From Oscillospiraceae bacterium (lineage in GTDB: Bacteria > Bacillota > Clostridia > Oscillospirales > Oscillospiraceae), in assembly GCA_017429325.1 (NCBI GenBank), contig JAFRPC010000054.1, forward strand, positions 1 through 64,000: a DNA stretch of 64,000 bases, in the 5' to 3' direction. Both the position numbers and the translations under genes were made by a program. This document shows, one piece after another, positions 8,390 through 17,281 of the stretch. Each line of letters opens with the position of its first letter. Within the stretch, counting starts at the first letter, position 1. A model generated the notes under the pieces. The model searched no databases and was not told the DNA's origin. It worked only from the letters and a program-made list of their open reading frames with translations.

Positions 8390-9319
8390 ATGAACATCAT
8401 GCAGAAAATCATTGCTGAGCTGCGAAAGGCCGTCCAGGGCAAGGACCAGGTCCTGATTTGGATCCTCATGACCATCCTGGCCGACGGAAACGTGCTGCTG
8501 GAGGACATTCCCGGCGTCGGGAAGACCACCATCGCCCTGGCCTTCTCCAAGGCCCTGGGTCTGGACTACGGACGCGTCCAGTTCAACCCGGACGTGCTGC
8601 CCTCCGACATCACCGGCTACTCCGTCTACGACAAGCAGACGGGCAAGATGACCTACCAGAAGGGCGCCATCCTCTGCAACCTCTTCCTGGCGGACGAGCT
8701 GAACCGGGCCACCTCCCGGACCCAGTCCGCGCTGCTGGAGGCCATGGAGGAGGGCCAGGTCACGGTGGACGGCATCACCCATCCGCTGCCCCATCCCTTC
8801 ACCGTCATCGCCACCCAGAACCCCACCGGCGCAGCCGGGACCCAGCTCCTGCCGGATTCCCAGATGGACCGCTTTATGGTCCGGCTCTCCGTGGGATATC
8901 CCAAGGCCAAGGACGAGACGGCGATGGTCCTGGCCCGCCAGGGCGGCGTCAATCCGCTGAACGACGTGCAGCAGGTGGTGAGCCGCGAGGAGCTGGCCGC
9001 CATGCAGCAGACTGTCAGCCAGATCTACATGAAGGATACGGTCATCAACTATATCGTCAACCTGGTGAACAAGACCCGCCAGCACGCCCAAATCGTGCGG
9101 GGCGCCAGTCCCCGGGCCACCCTGGCCGTCGTCTCTATGGCGAAGGCCACGGCCTTCATGAACGGCAGAGATTACGTGCTGCCCGAGGATGTCAAGACCG
9201 TGTTCTCCGGAACCATTGCCCACCGGCTGCTGCTCTCCTCCGACGCCATTGCCCAGGGCCTCAAGGAGGAACAAGTCCTGGACGACCTGCTGGCAAGGAC
9301 TCCGACCCCAGGGGTGTGA
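8390..9319 (+). CDS. MoxR-family AAA+ ATPase
   Basis: A 309-residue AAA+ protein of the MoxR class. Walker A DIPGVGKTT is near residues 38-46, Walker B LFLADELNRA near 100, followed by sensor residues ATQNP near 140 and the Arg-rich RGASPRATL segment. ATG 8390 follows AAGGGG by nine bases; further in-frame starts upstream overlap the promoter and terminator. MoxR proteins act as chaperones for neighbouring DUF58 or VWA proteins. Here the next gene, three bases downstream, is a DUF58 protein and the one after it a transglutaminase membrane protein, the standard MoxR-DUF58-TgpA gene order. The client complex is probably at the inner face of the membrane. Confidence 0.93.
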   Translation: MNIMQKIIAELRKAVQGKDQVLIWILMTILADGNVLLEDIPGVGKTTIALAFSKALGLDYGRVQFNPDVLPSDITGYSVYDKQTGKMTYQKGAILCNLFLADELNRATSRTQSALLEAMEEGQVTVDGITHPLPHPFTVIATQNPTGAAGTQLLPDSQMDRFMVRLSVGYPKAKDETAMVLARQGGVNPLNDVQQVVSREELAAMQQTVSQIYMKDTVINYIVNLVNKTRQHAQIVRGASPRATLAVVSMAKATAFMNGRDYVLPEDVKTVFSGTIAHRLLLSSDAIAQGLKEEQVLDDLLARTPTPGV

Positions 9320-9322
9320 GCT

Positions 9323-10279
9323 ATGGCGGTCAATCGCTTACTCTATTTCGGCGTGCTGATTTTGAGCGCGGTGTTCTACTTCGCCAGCAGCCTCTGGTTT
9401 TCCTGGGTGCTGGTGGTCCTGCTGCTGGCGGCTCCCATCGTCAGTCTGCTGGTCTCTCTGCCCGCGATGCTCTCCTGCCGGTTCAGCGCCTCGATTCCCG
9501 ACACCGTGGAGCAGGGGGAGAAGGCCGCCATGCACATGACGCTGCACGCCTGGCGGGTCCTGCCCCTGCCGGAGGTCCAGGCCCGTCTGAATCTGCGGAC
9601 CAGGGACGTGCAGAAGGATACCCGCTATCTCAGCCACCTGTCCAGGGCAAACGGCGCGATGGCCCTGTCCACCGAGACCTGCGGCTTTATCGCTCCGGAA
9701 TTTCGCCGGGCCAGGGTCTATGACGCCCTGGGCCTGTTTGCGCTGCCCGTTAAGATGCCGAAGCTGGAGCCCATGGTCATCCTGCCGCCCCCCCTCCAGC
9801 CGGACCCCATGCCGCGGATGGACCAGTTTCTCCAGCAGCAGATGAAGGCCAAGCCCGGCGGCGGCTTCTCGGAGCTGCACGACAACCGGCCCTATCGCCC
9901 CGGCGACCTGGTCAAGGACATCCACTGGAAGCTCTCGCTGAAGACGGATGAGCTCATCGTCCGGGAGGCCCAGGAGCCTCTGTTCCGCCGCATGGTGCTG
10001 GCCCTGCGCACGCCCCGCGGCGCCGCGGTCCGCAGCGTATCCCTGGGGAACCTGCGCTGGCTCTGTCAGTGGCTGCTGGAAAAGGGCGTCAACTGCAAGG
10101 TCGTCTGGATGGACGGCGAAGGCCTCCAGACCGCGGAGCTCCGCACGGAGCAGGACGCCCTGCGCATCCTTCGCGCCGTCTGTCTGGCCGCGGAGAGCTC
10201 CGCGGACCTGCCCTGGCCCCTGCCCCTGCAAGCGGATTGGATCTGTGCGGTGGGCCCGGAAGGAGGTGCCGGGACATGA
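9323..10279 (+). CDS. DUF58 domain-containing membrane protein
   Basis: 318 residues. Two transmembrane helices lie at about 5-22 and 25-45, followed by a soluble region. The DUF58 signature is ELHDNRPYRPGD then DIHWKLSLKTDELIVRE near residues 180-220. It lies between moxR and the transglutaminase gene, whose ATG overlaps its TGA stop (ATGA, 10276-10279). Members of this family have a VWA-like fold and work with the MoxR ATPase; the process is often linked to cell-envelope assembly. No enzymatic residues are recognised. Confidence 0.9.
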   Translation: MAVNRLLYFGVLILSAVFYFASSLWFSWVLVVLLLAAPIVSLLVSLPAMLSCRFSASIPDTVEQGEKAAMHMTLHAWRVLPLPEVQARLNLRTRDVQKDTRYLSHLSRANGAMALSTETCGFIAPEFRRARVYDALGLFALPVKMPKLEPMVILPPPLQPDPMPRMDQFLQQQMKAKPGGGFSELHDNRPYRPGDLVKDIHWKLSLKTDELIVREAQEPLFRRMVLALRTPRGAAVRSVSLGNLRWLCQWLLEKGVNCKVVWMDGEGLQTAELRTEQDALRILRAVCLAAESSADLPWPLPLQADWICAVGPEGGAGT

Positions 10280-12591
10280 GCCACAAGGTCCTCTCTCGGC
10301 TCTTTCTGGAGTGGCTGCTGGTGCTCCTGGCGGTCTTCGGCGCCCTCTTCTGTCTGCTGACTGCCTTTTCCCTGCCGGTGCCCCTGGACCTCTGGGGCCT
10401 GGTGTTTTTCGCCACGGTCCTGGACTGCGCCGCCATGGGCTACAAGAAGGCCGGACGCATCACCGCCCTCGTCCTGCTGGCGGGAATGCTGCTCTTTACC
10501 TTCCTGCTGCGGCGGGAGCTGGCGGAGAGCTTCCGCAATCTCTGGGGCCTGATCGGCTCCCGCTACGCCCTGGGCTATGACCGGGTGCTGGACTACCTGC
10601 CCCGGGGCAGCTTTGAGCCGGAGGCCACGGAACACGCCATTTTGGCCATCGCCCTCTGGGAGGCCTATCTGGTCAGCCTTTCGGTCCGTCAATGGAAGCG
10701 GACCTTTCCCGCGGCCCTGGCCCTGCTGGTTTGCATCGCCCCCTGCTTCATCCTGCTGGACACACCGCCCGATCTGCCCCCACTGCTGCTGGTGGTCTTA
10801 TCCGTGATGACCCAGGCCTTCAGCCAGTCCGTGCGCCGCAGAGCCACGGGCGAGGAGCGCAGGGCCCTCTGTCTGGCCGCCCTGCTGTCCGCGGCGCTGC
10901 TGGCCCTGGTGCTGGCGATTTTTCCCCAGAAGGGCTTCAAGCCCCCCATCACCTGGGACGAGCTGAACCAGGAGATGGCCAAGTGGTCCCAGGCCCAGAA
11001 CAACCGCGGCAACGTCAACGCAGGCCTGTCCGGCAACCCGGACACGGTGGAGCTGCGGACCCTCGGCGCCCTGCCCAACCACCCCTCCACCGCCCTCTAC
11101 GTCCAGTCCACCGTGGCCGGGAGCTATTATCTGCGGGGCTCCAGCTACATGGGCTTTGACGGCGATACCTGGTCCAGGGGCGAGCTGCGCAACTGGGGAG
11201 ACAGTGCGCTCTTCCCCTACCTACAGCCCGATGTGGGCGAGACCCTGTCCCTGGAGACCGTCAACCGGGAGGCCCTGTACTACACCGTCTATCAGACCAC
11301 GGCCCTGCCCGAGGGCAGCCACGCGGCAGGCGACGCCTATGTGCGCAACGACAGCGGCGAGACAGTCTACTCCCTGCGCTTCCTGACGGACACCGCCCCG
11401 CATTCCCCCGACAAGGACTACGACGCCTGGGTGATGCAAAACTGCCTGTCCCTGCCCGATGAGGCCAGGGACGGCGTGCTGGACTGGTGGGAGCGCAACG
11501 GGTCCGGCGTGGAGGCCGAGTGGACGCCCGCTCCCAGCGACCTGTCCTCCATCTCTTATTCCGGCAGCCTCACCTACCGGCTGTCGCTGGACGGCAAAGG
11601 GAACGCCGTCATAACCGTGGACTACGGCGGTCACACCAGCGAAACCACCTACACCGCGGAGGATTTCCACGTTCTGGCAAACAATGAGCCTCGCTTCTCC
11701 AAGGCGCTGGCGGACTACGCCCAGGCTGTGGCGAACCGGGTCTCCAAATGCGCCGTCTACAGCCGCAATCCGGAGCGGGTCCCCGACGGCGAGGACTTCT
11801 GCACCTGGTTCCTCAACGACGCCAGGAGCGGCTACTGCGTTCACTTTGCCTCGGCCTGTACGGCCCTGCTTCGCTCCCTGGGCATCCCGGCCCGGTACGT
11901 CTCGGGCTATATCTGTACGCTCAAGGCCAACGACAGGACCCAGGTGACGAACCTCCAGGCCCACGCCTGGGTGGAGATCTGGTGCGGGGGCCGCTGGCTC
12001 CCCATCGAGCCCACCCCGGACGACGCCACGGAGTTCACCGGCACCACCTACACCCCCTCGGGGAACCAACCCCTCCAGGACCCCGACGCCACCGACATCT
12101 ACCCCTCGGAGTACCAGCGCCCCCCCATGGTCGAAACAGACCCGCTGTATTCCGAAGAGACCCGCTTCCGCCCCTCCCGGCCTGACAACGAGACCACGGA
12201 GGCCAGGGACCCGGATCAGTCAGGCAGCGGCAAGAGCGCCTCGAATTTGACGCCGGTCTGGATCCTGCTGGGCGTGGCCGGAACGCTGGCGCTGATCCTC
12301 GGGCGGCGGGCCCTGGCCCTGCGGCTCTGGGAGAAGCGCCTGGCGAAGGCCGGACCCAACGAAAAGGCCTGTCTCCTCTATCGCCGCTGTGTGCAGCTGA
12401 ACAAGCTCAGCGGCGGACTGCTCCCGGAGGACGCGGTCGCCTTAGCCAATCGGGCCGGGTTCAGCCAGCATGAGCTGACGCCCGAGGAGCTTGACTACCT
12501 GCGGCAGCTCCTGACCCGGCAGGGACAGCGGCTGGCCCTGGTCAGTTTCTGGAAGAATCTCTACGCCAAGTTCATTCTGGCCATCGTCTGA
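10276..12591 (+). CDS. Transglutaminase-like membrane protein (TgpA type)
   Basis: 771 residues. The N-terminal part has about six hydrophobic helices (residues 10-215), then a long extracytoplasmic region. A transglutaminase-core domain has a visible Cys-His-Asp triad: C521 (GYCVHFA), H563 (HAWVE) and D582 (EPTPDD). A last membrane helix (TPVWILLGVAGTLALIL) and a cytoplasmic tail of about 110 residues follow. The start at ATG 10276 follows GGAGG and overlaps the DUF58 stop. This architecture matches TgpA-type proteins, where the domain faces outward and may crosslink or cleave envelope proteins. The natural substrate is unknown. It is the third gene of the MoxR operon. Confidence 0.9.
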   Translation: MSHKVLSRLFLEWLLVLLAVFGALFCLLTAFSLPVPLDLWGLVFFATVLDCAAMGYKKAGRITALVLLAGMLLFTFLLRRELAESFRNLWGLIGSRYALGYDRVLDYLPRGSFEPEATEHAILAIALWEAYLVSLSVRQWKRTFPAALALLVCIAPCFILLDTPPDLPPLLLVVLSVMTQAFSQSVRRRATGEERRALCLAALLSAALLALVLAIFPQKGFKPPITWDELNQEMAKWSQAQNNRGNVNAGLSGNPDTVELRTLGALPNHPSTALYVQSTVAGSYYLRGSSYMGFDGDTWSRGELRNWGDSALFPYLQPDVGETLSLETVNREALYYTVYQTTALPEGSHAAGDAYVRNDSGETVYSLRFLTDTAPHSPDKDYDAWVMQNCLSLPDEARDGVLDWWERNGSGVEAEWTPAPSDLSSISYSGSLTYRLSLDGKGNAVITVDYGGHTSETTYTAEDFHVLANNEPRFSKALADYAQAVANRVSKCAVYSRNPERVPDGEDFCTWFLNDARSGYCVHFASACTALLRSLGIPARYVSGYICTLKANDRTQVTNLQAHAWVEIWCGGRWLPIEPTPDDATEFTGTTYTPSGNQPLQDPDATDIYPSEYQRPPMVETDPLYSEETRFRPSRPDNETTEARDPDQSGSGKSASNLTPVWILLGVAGTLALILGRRALALRLWEKRLAKAGPNEKACLLYRRCVQLNKLSGGLLPEDAVALANRAGFSQHELTPEELDYLRQLLTRQGQRLALVSFWKNLYAKFILAIV

Positions 12592-12613
12592 TCCAGAAGA
12601 CAGGAGGAAGCCT

Positions 12614-13639
12614 ATGGAGCGCTTCGGCACATTTGCCGGGCAGGCCGTGGAACTGATACGGCTCCAAACCGGCGGCCTCGCCTGCGAGCTTTTGACCTAC
12701 GGGGCGACCCTGCGGGCGCTGTATGTCCCTGACCGGCAGGGAAGACGCCGGGACGTGGTGTTGGGCTTCGACAGGCTGGATGATTATGTCAACCACAATT
12801 CCTACTTCGGCGCCGTCGTCGGCCCCAACGCCAACCGAATCGCCAAGGCGGCCTGTACCCTCGGCGGCCAGCGCCTGCGGCTGGACCGAAACGACGGGAC
12901 AAACAGCCTCCACAGCGGCGCCGCCGGGCTGGACCGGAGGCTCTGGGAGGTCGTGGCGGTCTCCGAGGAGGCCGTGACCTTGGGCTGTACCCACCCGGAC
13001 GGGCTGGGAGGCATCCCCGGAGAGCTGCGTATCCGCGTGACGTACCGGCTGGAGGAGACCGCCCTGGTCATCGACTATCGCGCCATCAGCCAGCGGGACA
13101 CTCTCTGCAATCTCACCAACCACAGCTACTTCAACCTGGACGGCCACGGCAGCGGCTCCGTCTTAGGCCACCGGGTCCAGCTCTTTGCGGAGCGCTTCAC
13201 CCCCACCGATGTCGGCTCCCTTCCCACCGGCGAGCTGCGGGACGTGGCCGGGACCCCCATGGACCTGCGGCAGCCCGTCCGTGTCGGGGACCGCATCGAC
13301 GCAGAGGACGCCCAGCTCCGGCAGGCCCGGGGCTTCGACCACAACTGGGTCCTCAGCGATGAGACCGGCCTCCGGCCCGCGGCCCGGGCCTGGGGAGCGG
13401 AGAGCGGCATCGTCCTCACGGTCTGCACGGACCGGCCCGGCGTCCAGTTCTACACCGGCAACTACATCCCGCCGGCGCTGCGGGGCAAGGGCGGGGCCGT
13501 CTACGGCCCCCGCCAGGGCCTCTGCTTCGAGACCCAGGCTTTCCCGGACGCGCCGAACCACCCGAATTTTCCCGCCACCCTCCTGCGGGCCGGACAGGAA
13601 TGGCACAGTCGGACCGTGTTCCAATTCAGGACGGAATAG
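12614..13639 (+). CDS. galM: Aldose 1-epimerase (mutarotase)
   Basis: A 341-residue galactose mutarotase-like protein. Visible signatures are GPNANRIA near residue 75, LHSGAAGLDRRLWE near 97, catalytic-type TNHSYFNLDG near 167, DHNWVL near 240 and the C-terminal ETQAFPDAPNHPNFPATLL with its conserved Glu. AGGAGG lies eight bases before ATG 12614. It is only 22 bases after the transglutaminase gene and ends at a strong terminator, so it is probably co-transcribed with the MoxR genes although its job, interconverting alpha and beta anomers of hexoses, is unrelated. Glucose or galactose specificity cannot be told apart. Confidence 0.9.
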   Translation: MERFGTFAGQAVELIRLQTGGLACELLTYGATLRALYVPDRQGRRRDVVLGFDRLDDYVNHNSYFGAVVGPNANRIAKAACTLGGQRLRLDRNDGTNSLHSGAAGLDRRLWEVVAVSEEAVTLGCTHPDGLGGIPGELRIRVTYRLEETALVIDYRAISQRDTLCNLTNHSYFNLDGHGSGSVLGHRVQLFAERFTPTDVGSLPTGELRDVAGTPMDLRQPVRVGDRIDAEDAQLRQARGFDHNWVLSDETGLRPAARAWGAESGIVLTVCTDRPGVQFYTGNYIPPALRGKGGAVYGPRQGLCFETQAFPDAPNHPNFPATLLRAGQEWHSRTVFQFRTE

Positions 13640-13646
13640 ACAAAGA

Positions 13647-13689
13647 GACCGCCTACCGCGCATAGACCTGCGCGGTAGGCGGTCTTTTT
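13647..13689 (+). terminator. Strong rho-independent terminator after galM
   Basis: GACCGCCTACCGCGC (13647-13661) and GCGCGGTAGGCGGTC (13670-13684) form a perfect 15-base stem with an eight-base loop, followed by TTTTTG. It separates galM from the converging threonine aldolase gene. Confidence 0.92.
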
Positions 13690-13699
13690 GTTGTTCCCC

Positions 13700-14731
13700 T
13701 TACAGGGCGGCCAGGATCCGGTCCAGCTCCTCCAGGTATTCGTCCGTGGTGTACCAGGCGGTGGCGAAGCGAACCACGGTGTGGTCCGGGTCCGGGTGGG
13801 ACCAGAAGCCCACGGGGACCCGCTCCCGCAGGGCGGCATAGCGGGCATTGTCCAGGATGGCAAACTGCTGGTTGGAGGGGGTGTCCAAATAACAGGGCAC
13901 GCTGCGGCGGGCCAGGATGGTCTTCAGCCGCTGGGCGGTCTCCACGCCCCGGCGGCCAATGGCATCATAGAGCCCGTCGGTGAAGAGGGCCTCAAACTGG
14001 ACCCCGCAGAGGCGGCCCTTGGCCAGCATGGCCCCGTGCTTCTTGATGAAGTTCAGGAAGTGGGGCGGGGCCTGGCGGGGGAAGACCACGGCCTCGCCGC
14101 AGAGGGCGCCGCACTTGGTCCCGCCGATGTAGAAGGCGTCGCAGAGCCGGGCCAGCAGGGGCAGGTCCACGTCGGTCCCCTCAGCCCTCAGGCCGTAGGC
14201 CAGCCGGGCCCCATCCACGTAGAGCCGCAGCCCGAACTCCCGGCAGACCGCGGAAATGGCCTCCAGCTCCGCCTTTGTATAGAGGGTGCCCCATTCCGTG
14301 GGGTGGGAGAGGTAGACCACGCCGGGATAGACCATGTGCTCCACGTTCTCGTCGGACAGGAGGGTGGCCGCCAGGGCCCGCAGCTCTCCGGGGTCCAGCT
14401 TGCCCAAGTGCTCCGGCAGGGCCAGGACCTTGCAGCCCAGGGCCTCGGGGGCGCCTGCCTCGTGGACGTGGATGTGGCCGGTCTCGGCGGCGATGACGCC
14501 CTCCCAGGGCTTTAAGAGGGAGGCCAGGACCACGGCGTTGGTCTGGGTGCCCCCGGAGAGAAAGTGGATCTCCGCGCTGGGACAGGCGCAGGCCGCCCGA
14601 ATCTTCTGCCGGGCGCTGTCGGAGTAGGCGTCGAAGCCGTAGCCCGTCTGGGGAACCAGGTTGGTCTCCAGCAGCCGGGCCAGCACCGCGGGGTGAGCCC
14701 CGCAGGAATAATCGTTTTCAAAGGTAATCAT
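13700..14731 (-). CDS. Threonine aldolase family protein (PLP-dependent, beta-eliminating lyase fold)
   Basis: 343 residues of fold-type I PLP enzyme. Signatures are FENDYSCGAHP at the N-terminus, HFLSGGTQTNAVV near 55, the Asp of LYVDGARLAYGL near 178 and the PLP lysine in YIGGTKCGALCGE near 210. It should cleave L-threonine or allo-threonine to glycine and acetaldehyde, or a related beta-hydroxy amino acid; members of this subgroup are often annotated low-specificity. AGGAGC precedes ATG 14731. It is monocistronic, with a promoter that diverges from the nucleotidyltransferase gene. Confidence 0.88.
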   Translation of the reverse strand: MITFENDYSCGAHPAVLARLLETNLVPQTGYGFDAYSDSARQKIRAACACPSAEIHFLSGGTQTNAVVLASLLKPWEGVIAAETGHIHVHEAGAPEALGCKVLALPEHLGKLDPGELRALAATLLSDENVEHMVYPGVVYLSHPTEWGTLYTKAELEAISAVCREFGLRLYVDGARLAYGLRAEGTDVDLPLLARLCDAFYIGGTKCGALCGEAVVFPRQAPPHFLNFIKKHGAMLAKGRLCGVQFEALFTDGLYDAIGRRGVETAQRLKTILARRSVPCYLDTPSNQQFAILDNARYAALRERVPVGFWSHPDPDHTVVRFATAWYTTDEYLEELDRILAAL

Positions 14732-14760
14732 AAAACAGCTCCTTTTACGGATTTGCCTCT

Positions 14761-14789
14761 ATTATAGCCCCGCCGCCGTTCTTTGTAAA
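14761..14789 (-). promoter_or_regulatory. Promoter of the threonine aldolase gene
   Basis: On the minus strand TTTACA (14784-14789), a 17-base spacer and TATAAT (14761-14766), 30 bases upstream of the start codon. It is back-to-back with the promoter at 14811-14839. Confidence 0.7.
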
Positions 14790-14810
14790 TGACGGAAATG
14801 AAAAAAGTGG

Positions 14811-14839
14811 TTGCTTTTTTCGACGGAATCCGGTATACT
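14811..14839 (+). promoter_or_regulatory. Promoter of the nucleotidyltransferase gene
   Basis: TTGCTT (14811-14816), a 17-base spacer and TATACT (14834-14839), about 60 bases before ATG 14901. Confidence 0.68.
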
Positions 14840-14900
14840 CAAGGAAGCGGCGGGGCTGCCTGCCGCATGACGACGATAGAAAACAGGAGTGAATATAACC

Positions 14901-15632
14901 ATGAAAATCAAAGCTGTCGTCCTCGCGGCCGGAAAAGGCACCCGGATGATGTCCGAAGCCAACAATCTGCCCAAGGTGCTGCGTCAGGCCTGCGGCAAGC
15001 CGCTTCTGCACTATGTTCTGAAGGCCCTGGATTTCATCCCCGCGGAGGATACCGTCTTAGTGGGCGGCTATATGCGCGAGCGGGTGTTCGAGGCCTTCCC
15101 CGCCTACCCCCACGCGGTCCAGGACCCCCAGCTCGGCACCGGCCACGCAGTCATGTGCGCCCGGGAGCACCTGAAGGACTTTGACGGCACCGTCCTGGTC
15201 TGCTACGGCGACATGCCCCTGCTGAAGAAGGAGGTCTATCAGGGCCTGCTGAAGTTCCACGCCGAACACGGCGCCGTCTGCACCATGCTCTCCGGCACCT
15301 GCGAGGACTACCTGCCCTATGGCCGGGTCCTGCGGGACGAGAACGGCGACTTCCTCCGCATCGTGGAGGACCGGGACTGCACCCCTGAGCAGAAGGCCAT
15401 CCGGGAGCTGAACGTGGGCATCTACGCCTTCGACTGCAAGGCCCTGCTGGCGAGCCTGGACGAGATCAAGGACAACAACGCCCAGCACGAGTACTACCTG
15501 ACGGACGTTCCCGCCATTCTGCGCTCCCACGGCCAGCGGGTGGCCGTCTACACCGCCGAATTGAACGAGCAGATCCTGGGCGTCAACACCCCGGAGCAGC
15601 TCGCCCTGACGGAGCAATACCTGAAGCAATAA
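14901..15632 (+). CDS. Nucleotidyltransferase, GlmU N-terminal-like (stand-alone UDP-GlcNAc pyrophosphorylase type)
   Basis: 243 residues covering only the pyrophosphorylase half of GlmU. The nucleotide-binding LAAGKGTRMMS is at residues 8-18, with LPKVLRQACGKPLL, GTGHAVMCA and YGDMPLL near 100. The C-terminal left-handed helix that carries acetyltransferase activity in full GlmU (about 450 residues) is absent. ATG 14901 was chosen over GTG 14889 because the AGGAG at 14885-14889 overlaps the latter. It probably joins UTP to GlcNAc-1-P or a related sugar phosphate; substrate specificity is inferred. It is monocistronic between its own promoter and a bidirectional terminator. Confidence 0.85.
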   Translation: MKIKAVVLAAGKGTRMMSEANNLPKVLRQACGKPLLHYVLKALDFIPAEDTVLVGGYMRERVFEAFPAYPHAVQDPQLGTGHAVMCAREHLKDFDGTVLVCYGDMPLLKKEVYQGLLKFHAEHGAVCTMLSGTCEDYLPYGRVLRDENGDFLRIVEDRDCTPEQKAIRELNVGIYAFDCKALLASLDEIKDNNAQHEYYLTDVPAILRSHGQRVAVYTAELNEQILGVNTPEQLALTEQYLKQ

Positions 15633-15642
15633 ACCCCTTTGA

Positions 15643-15687
15643 AAACTCCCCCCGTGACTGCCTGTTTCACAGTCACGGGGGGAGTTT
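15643..15687. terminator. Bidirectional terminator between converging genes
   Basis: AAACTCCCCCCGTGACTG (15643-15660) is perfectly complementary to the segment 15670-15687, with a nine-base loop. T-rich ends on the plus side and an AAA/TTT symmetric stem end suit termination in both directions. Confidence 0.85.
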
Positions 15688-15691
15688 CCTA

Positions 15692-17281
15692 TCAGGACCT
15701 CTCCGCCGCTTTGGGCAGCTCCAGCCAGAAGACCACGCCGCCGAAGGCCTCGTCGTTGTAGAAGCCGTAGGGGTGGCCCAGCCGCTCCATGTTGCCCTTG
15801 ACAATGGACAGGCCCAGGCCCATCTCGCCCTTGTGGCGCTGGCGGGAGCTGTCGCCCCGGTAGAGCTTCTCCCAGATGCGCTGGCCCTCCTCCTCGGAGA
15901 TGGGGGCGGAGGAGTTCGCCACGCAGACCCGGACCATCTCGCCCCGGTCCTCCAGCCGCACCTCTATCTTCGTGCCGTGGTTGATGTGGAAGACCGCGTT
16001 CTGGACGTAGTTCATCAGGCTCTGCCGGGCGCACTCGTAGTCGGTGTGGACCATGGTGGGGCTCGGACCGATTTTGTCCAGGCTCAGGTTCTGGCGCTCC
16101 AGCTCCCGCTCGAAGCCCGCCAGCACGTCGTTGAGCAGGTCGGTCACGTCAAAGTCCTCCGGGGTGATGGGGGTCTCGCCGCTCTCCATCCGGCCCAGGG
16201 TCAGCATCCGGGCTACGATGAGCTGCATCCGCTCGCTCTCCCGCAGGATCATGTCATAGTAGGTCTGCTGCTTCTCCGGGGTCCGGGCCACCCCCTCCCG
16301 CAGCCCCTCGGCGTAGCCCGAGATAATGGCAATGGGGGTTTTGAGGTCGTGAGAGAGGTTGGCGATCAGGTCCGCCGTGACCTGCTGCGCCTTGGTCCCG
16401 GCCTCCAGCTCCACCTGGAGCTGTCGGTTGGCCTGTTGGAGGGCTGCAATGTTGGACTCCAGCGAATCTGCCATGGTGTTGATGCTCCGGCTCAAATCAT
16501 TGAGCTCCGTGGTCAGGGCCTCCGGGCAGCGCTGGGAGAAGTCCATTCTGGCGATTTGGGCCGCGGTGTCCGCCATGCGGCGGTGGGGCCGCGTGACCCG
16601 CTTGCTGAGGAAATAGAGGAAGGGCAGCGTGAGCGCCCAGGCAATGACGCCGATCTGTGTCACATAGCGAATCGCCAGGCTGATGACCGCGTTGGTGGAC
16701 TCCACCGGCAGATAGAGGCAGAAGATCCGCCCGGCGCTGCGCCCGCAGAGGAAGAGGAATTTGCTCTCCAGCCTTCCGCGGGTCCCGGTCTCATCCAAAT
16801 CGGTGGTGAAGAAGCTGCCCTCCGCCGCGCCTAAGCTCTGCGCGACCTGCTCCAGCAGCACGGTCTCTTCCTTGTTGTTTCGGTGGAGCTCGCCATCCTC
16901 CGGCTCCAGGCGCCGCGCTTCTCCCCCGTTCCTGCCGCGGTCCTCGCCCGCCTCAGCCTCGTCCAGATGCTTCGGCCCGCCCACAGCAGGCATCCCGTCG
17001 GGGTCCCGGTAGAGGGCCTCGCCCGTGGCGTCGTCCAGCAGCAGCAGATGGACGCCCTGCTGCTCCAGCTCCGGGGCAAGCGCCGGGTCGAAGCCGCCCT
17101 GCTCCAATTGCAGGAGCCCGTCCTTGAGCTGGTCCCGCAGGTCCCGCTGATACCGGTGCTGCAGGGCTACCCGGAAGGTGAGAATGAGGGTGCCCACCGT
17201 GAGGCTGAGGATCAGGGTGAAAATCGCTGTCATCAGCACCCAGAGCCGATACTGCTTTCGGGGCTGTACTTCTTTTTTCAT
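15692..17281 (-). CDS. Sensor histidine kinase with HAMP domain
   Basis: 529 residues. One membrane helix lies at about 12-36, an extracellular sensor region reaches to about 195, and a second helix is near 195-225. A HAMP domain (KRVTRPHRRMADTAAQIARMD) and a HisKA domain with phospho-acceptor H311 in NLSHDLKTPIA follow. The C-terminal ATPase domain has MNYVQNAVFHIN (N box) and MGLGLSIVKGN (G box). It overlaps the response regulator by four bases (ATGA), so the pair form one two-component system. The sensor region holds an acidic Glu/Arg-rich patch (residues about 105-130) of unknown ligand. The gene order trmB-regulator-kinase implies one transcript. Resemblance is to VanS/PhoR-type kinases. 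Confidence 0.92.
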   Translation of the reverse strand: MKKEVQPRKQYRLWVLMTAIFTLILSLTVGTLILTFRVALQHRYQRDLRDQLKDGLLQLEQGGFDPALAPELEQQGVHLLLLDDATGEALYRDPDGMPAVGGPKHLDEAEAGEDRGRNGGEARRLEPEDGELHRNNKEETVLLEQVAQSLGAAEGSFFTTDLDETGTRGRLESKFLFLCGRSAGRIFCLYLPVESTNAVISLAIRYVTQIGVIAWALTLPFLYFLSKRVTRPHRRMADTAAQIARMDFSQRCPEALTTELNDLSRSINTMADSLESNIAALQQANRQLQVELEAGTKAQQVTADLIANLSHDLKTPIAIISGYAEGLREGVARTPEKQQTYYDMILRESERMQLIVARMLTLGRMESGETPITPEDFDVTDLLNDVLAGFERELERQNLSLDKIGPSPTMVHTDYECARQSLMNYVQNAVFHINHGTKIEVRLEDRGEMVRVCVANSSAPISEEEGQRIWEKLYRGDSSRQRHKGEMGLGLSIVKGNMERLGHPYGFYNDEAFGGVVFWLELPKAAERS

